This document shows positions 7,944 through 10,162 of a stretch of DNA of 10,162 nucleotides, in pieces. The position numbers were made by a program, and so were the translations under genes. Location: positions 1 through 10,162 of the forward strand of contig CAYNCU010000156.1 of the NCBI GenBank assembly GCA_964395765.1, given 5' to 3'. Positions within the stretch are counted from its first letter, which is position 1; every line of letters starts with the position of its first letter. The notes below the pieces were generated by a model that searched no databases, had not been told where the DNA came from, and was given only the letters and a program-made list of their open reading frames with translations. The stretch is from DATDPY01 sp964395765. GTDB lineage: Bacteria; Bacteroidota; Bacteroidia; Cytophagales; Cyclobacteriaceae.

Positions 7944-9650
7944 ATGGGAAATTTTTTTTCTGACAATAAACATCTCCGATTTCACCTCGCCCATCCGGAA
8001 ATGAAGCGGCTGGTCGCCTTACGGGAACGTGGATTTACGGAAAAGGATAAATATGATTTTGCCCCGGTTGATTTTGAAGATGCCCTCGACAGTTATGAAA
8101 AGGTGCTGGACATTGTAGGCGATATCAGTGCGAATATTATCGCCGGGAACGCCGTGGAGGTGGATAATGAAGGTCCGAAAATTATAAATAATGAAGTAAA
8201 GTATGCCCGTGGAACGCAGGAAAATTATAATGCCATTAAACAAGCCGGACTGGTGGGCATGTCATTGCCCAGGCGTTTCGGGGGGTTGAATATCCCGACC
8301 GTTCCTTATGTAATGGCGGCCGAAATTGTTTCCCGTGCCGATGCTGGCTTTTCCAATATCTGGGGTTTGCAGGATTGCGCGGAAACCATCAACGATTTTG
8401 CCAGTGAAGAGTTAAAAGAAACCTACCTTCCGAAATTCACAGAGGAAGGAGCCACAGGCGCCATGGACCTGACAGAACCGGATTCCGGTTCTGATCTTCA
8501 ATCGGTTCAGCTGAAGGCGAGTTTTGATAAGGAAAGGAATACCTGGCTCCTTAACGGTGTAAAAAGATTTATCACCAACGGGGATGCCGACATTTCCTTA
8601 ATTCTGGCCCGGTCGGAAGAGGGTACCGTCGACGGCCGTGGTTTATCGCTCTTCCTTTATGATCGTAAGAATAAAGCGGTTACCATCCGGCGGCTTGAGA
8701 ATAAATTAGGTATCAAGGGATCGCCCACCTGTGAACTCGTATTCAAGGATGCCCCTGCCAGTCTTATCGGCGACCGAAAACTCGGGCTGATCAAATATGT
8801 GATCAGTCTGATGAATGCGGCCCGGCTGGGGATTGGGGCGCAGTCCGTAGGTATTGCCGAGGCTGCCTGTCGCGAAGCCTTTAAATATGCCAGTGAGAGA
8901 AGCCAGTTCGGGAAAAATATTATTCAGTTCCCTGCAGTTTATGAAATGCTTTCAAAAATGAAAGTCAAACTGTTAGCCATGCGCAGCCTCTTATATGAAA
9001 CCGCGCGATTTGTCGACTTTTATAAAACACTGGGGCATATCGCCGAAGAAAGACTCCTGGATGCCGACGAAAAACAGGAAATGAAGAAAAAGCAAAAGCT
9101 TGCCGATGTGTTTACGCCATTGCTTAAGCTTATCTCGAGTGAATATTGTAACGAAATCGCCTATGATGCCTTACAGGTACATGGAGGAACAGGATTCATG
9201 AAGGATTTTCCTGTAGAAAGAATATTCAGGGATGCGCGGATCACCTCCATCTACGAAGGTACCTCCCAGATGCAGGTAGTTGCCGCCATAAAAGGAGTCA
9301 ATACCGGCGTGTTCCTGTCAAGGATAAAAGAATATGAACTTATGGAATACCCGGTTGAGTTACAATACCTTCAAAGAAAGATGAAAGCCATGACCCATGA
9401 TTTTGAGTCCGCTGTTTCCCATCTAACCGTGGATAAAGATGAAGAATTGCTTGATTTTCATTCCAGGAGGCTGGTAGAGATGGCAGGGAATATCATTATG
9501 GGTTACCTGTTGATGAATGATGCGAAAAGGGACATCGAATACCTCAACCCGACTGAAGTCTTCATCAAACTATGTGAAGCGGGAAATAAGGAGAAATTGC
9601 ATTATATTTATGAAACGAGTCCAAGAGATCTTGGTCTGGTGAAGCAGTAA
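7944..9650 (+). CDS. Acyl-CoA dehydrogenase, long (about 570-residue) type
   Basis: A 568-residue FAD-dependent acyl-CoA dehydrogenase that should introduce the alpha-beta double bond into an acyl-CoA and pass electrons to the ETF encoded just upstream. The N-terminal helical domain runs to about 170. MDLTEPDSGSDLQSVQLKA (174-192) and NGVKRFITNGDAD (204-216) form the middle beta domain. ERSQFGKNIIQFPAVYEML (318-336) opens the C-terminal helical domain, and HGGTGFMKDFPVERIFRDAR (413-432) leads to the catalytic glutamate E438 in IYEGTSQMQ. About 120 further residues form a C-terminal extension, as in FadE5- or DmdC-like dehydrogenases. The acyl substrate (fatty acid or amino-acid derived) cannot be told. 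It begins 26 bases after etfA with no clear Shine-Dalgarno sequence, and a run of eight T lies at codons 3-6 (7952-7959). No key residue is missing. Confidence 0.93.
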   Translation: MGNFFSDNKHLRFHLAHPEMKRLVALRERGFTEKDKYDFAPVDFEDALDSYEKVLDIVGDISANIIAGNAVEVDNEGPKIINNEVKYARGTQENYNAIKQAGLVGMSLPRRFGGLNIPTVPYVMAAEIVSRADAGFSNIWGLQDCAETINDFASEELKETYLPKFTEEGATGAMDLTEPDSGSDLQSVQLKASFDKERNTWLLNGVKRFITNGDADISLILARSEEGTVDGRGLSLFLYDRKNKAVTIRRLENKLGIKGSPTCELVFKDAPASLIGDRKLGLIKYVISLMNAARLGIGAQSVGIAEAACREAFKYASERSQFGKNIIQFPAVYEMLSKMKVKLLAMRSLLYETARFVDFYKTLGHIAEERLLDADEKQEMKKKQKLADVFTPLLKLISSEYCNEIAYDALQVHGGTGFMKDFPVERIFRDARITSIYEGTSQMQVVAAIKGVNTGVFLSRIKEYELMEYPVELQYLQRKMKAMTHDFESAVSHLTVDKDEELLDFHSRRLVEMAGNIIMGYLLMNDAKRDIEYLNPTEVFIKLCEAGNKEKLHYIYETSPRDLGLVKQ

Positions 9651-9664
9651 CCTCGTATACAAAT

Positions 9665-9699
9665 TTCAATTTTCAATCTTCAATCTTCAATTTTCAATT
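9665..9699. repeat. Heptamer tandem repeat, five TTCAATY units
   Basis: Five head-to-tail heptamers fill 9665-9699: TTCAATT, TTCAATC, TTCAATC, TTCAATT and TTCAATT, differing only in the last base. A partial sixth unit (TCC) follows. The array sits just after the dehydrogenase stop in the convergent gap before the carboxylesterase gene. It is a short sequence repeat able to change copy number by slippage. It has no coding role and no hairpin potential, because all units point the same way. Confidence 0.85.
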
Positions 9700-9753
9700 T
9701 CCAGTCCTTTGACAGAAACAAAATTCGAGTCAGTGGAATTATTTCCTGATAAT

Positions 9754-10162
9754 TTACTGGCTGTCCCCTTCCCTTCTCCACTTGAAATATTCTTCCATCA
9801 GATGCAGCTTATCAATATTGGGAACTTCACCGGTATGAATTCCGGCATCGAGGTACTGTACCTGCGGATCGTTGGCATTATACTCAGGCCAGGAAGGTAG
9901 ATTATTTCCGTTTGGATCGCCGGTCTTTGCAAAATTAGTCCAGTAATCCACCATCGTTAAAGAAAGTTTCCGGTCGTTGTCCGTAAAACGGTTATCCGGA
10001 TTCATATCGAGATGACCGAAAACATAACTTACATCTGCACCATGGAAAGCACCGCGGGGTTTATGCGGAGCATCCGGGGCAGAAGGTTGCTGCTGGTCAA
10101 AATAATAAACAAATACGTTTGTTTTTCCATGCTCCGACTGGAGGTTCGCCCATGCCCACGTC
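9754..10162 (-). CDS. Type-B carboxylesterase (C-terminal fragment)
   Basis: This is the 3' end of a gene entering from the right edge; the reading frame is open from the edge to TAA at 9756-9754 and gives 135 complete codons. The segment KPRGAFHGADVSYVFGHLD holds the conserved catalytic histidine of the carboxylesterase/cholinesterase alpha/beta-hydrolase family in GAFHGADVSYVFG (codon at 10044-10042). It is followed by the usual C-terminal helix MVDYWTNFAKTGDPNG and the proline-tryptophan region LPSWPEY. The family hydrolyses carboxylic esters and the full protein is usually about 500-550 residues, often exported. The serine and acidic members of the triad and any signal peptide lie outside the window. 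The in-frame ATG at 10005-10003 is internal, not the start. The gene converges on the acyl-CoA dehydrogenase, with no visible functional link. Confidence 0.88.
   Translation of the reverse strand, partial: TWAWANLQSEHGKTNVFVYYFDQQQPSAPDAPHKPRGAFHGADVSYVFGHLDMNPDNRFTDNDRKLSLTMVDYWTNFAKTGDPNGNNLPSWPEYNANDPQVQYLDAGIHTGEVPNIDKLHLMEEYFKWRREGDSQ

Noticed and set aside
9737..9754. AATTAT-TTCCTG-ATAATT inverted repeat as a terminator between the convergent genes
   Set aside because: The six-base stem is all A-T, overlaps the carboxylesterase stop, and has no following T-run on the plus strand.
9709..9900. Plus-strand open frame of 63 codons after the dehydrogenase
   Set aside because: Most of it is antisense to the carboxylesterase C-terminus and the peptide matches nothing recognisable.

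Overview
The window looks like chromosomal core-metabolism DNA from a member of the Bacteroidota (Bacteroidia-like). The evidence is a compact fold-III arginine decarboxylase followed by a deoxyhypusine-synthase-like gene, a RecQ paralog with a displaced zinc module, an etfB-etfA-acyl-CoA dehydrogenase trio with a long dehydrogenase, mostly poor Shine-Dalgarno sequences, and AT-rich intergenic DNA between genes of moderate GC. I see no phage, insertion sequence, CRISPR, tRNA or rRNA. The taxonomic call is inferred from gene-family type, not from a marker gene.

Layout. Positions 1-3803 are transcribed leftward. From right to left they hold a glycogen debranching enzyme (GlgX type), a 223-base AT-rich gap, a PLP-dependent arginine decarboxylase, and, two bases after its stop, the start of a deoxyhypusine-synthase-like gene that leaves the window. 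Positions 3958-9650 are transcribed rightward: a RecQ-family helicase, then etfB, etfA and an acyl-CoA dehydrogenase with gaps of only 24 and 26 bases, so probably one operon. After a short convergent gap carrying a heptamer tandem repeat, the 3' end of a type-B carboxylesterase enters from the right edge on the minus strand.

How the genes work together. The decarboxylase and deoxyhypusine-synthase-like gene form a probable polyamine unit: arginine to agmatine, then an NAD-dependent aminobutyl-transfer type enzyme whose bacterial product is uncertain. EtfA/EtfB should accept electrons from the adjacent acyl-CoA dehydrogenase, giving a self-contained acyl-CoA oxidation module. GlgX trims glycogen or alpha-glucan branches, and RecQ acts in DNA repair. 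Neither shows a functional link to its neighbours.

I do not see a convincing undescribed multi-gene system. The points most worth a second look are the tightly coupled decarboxylase/deoxyhypusine-synthase-like pair, the unusual RecQ domain order, and hints that the ETF belongs to the clostridial/bifurcating-like branch.
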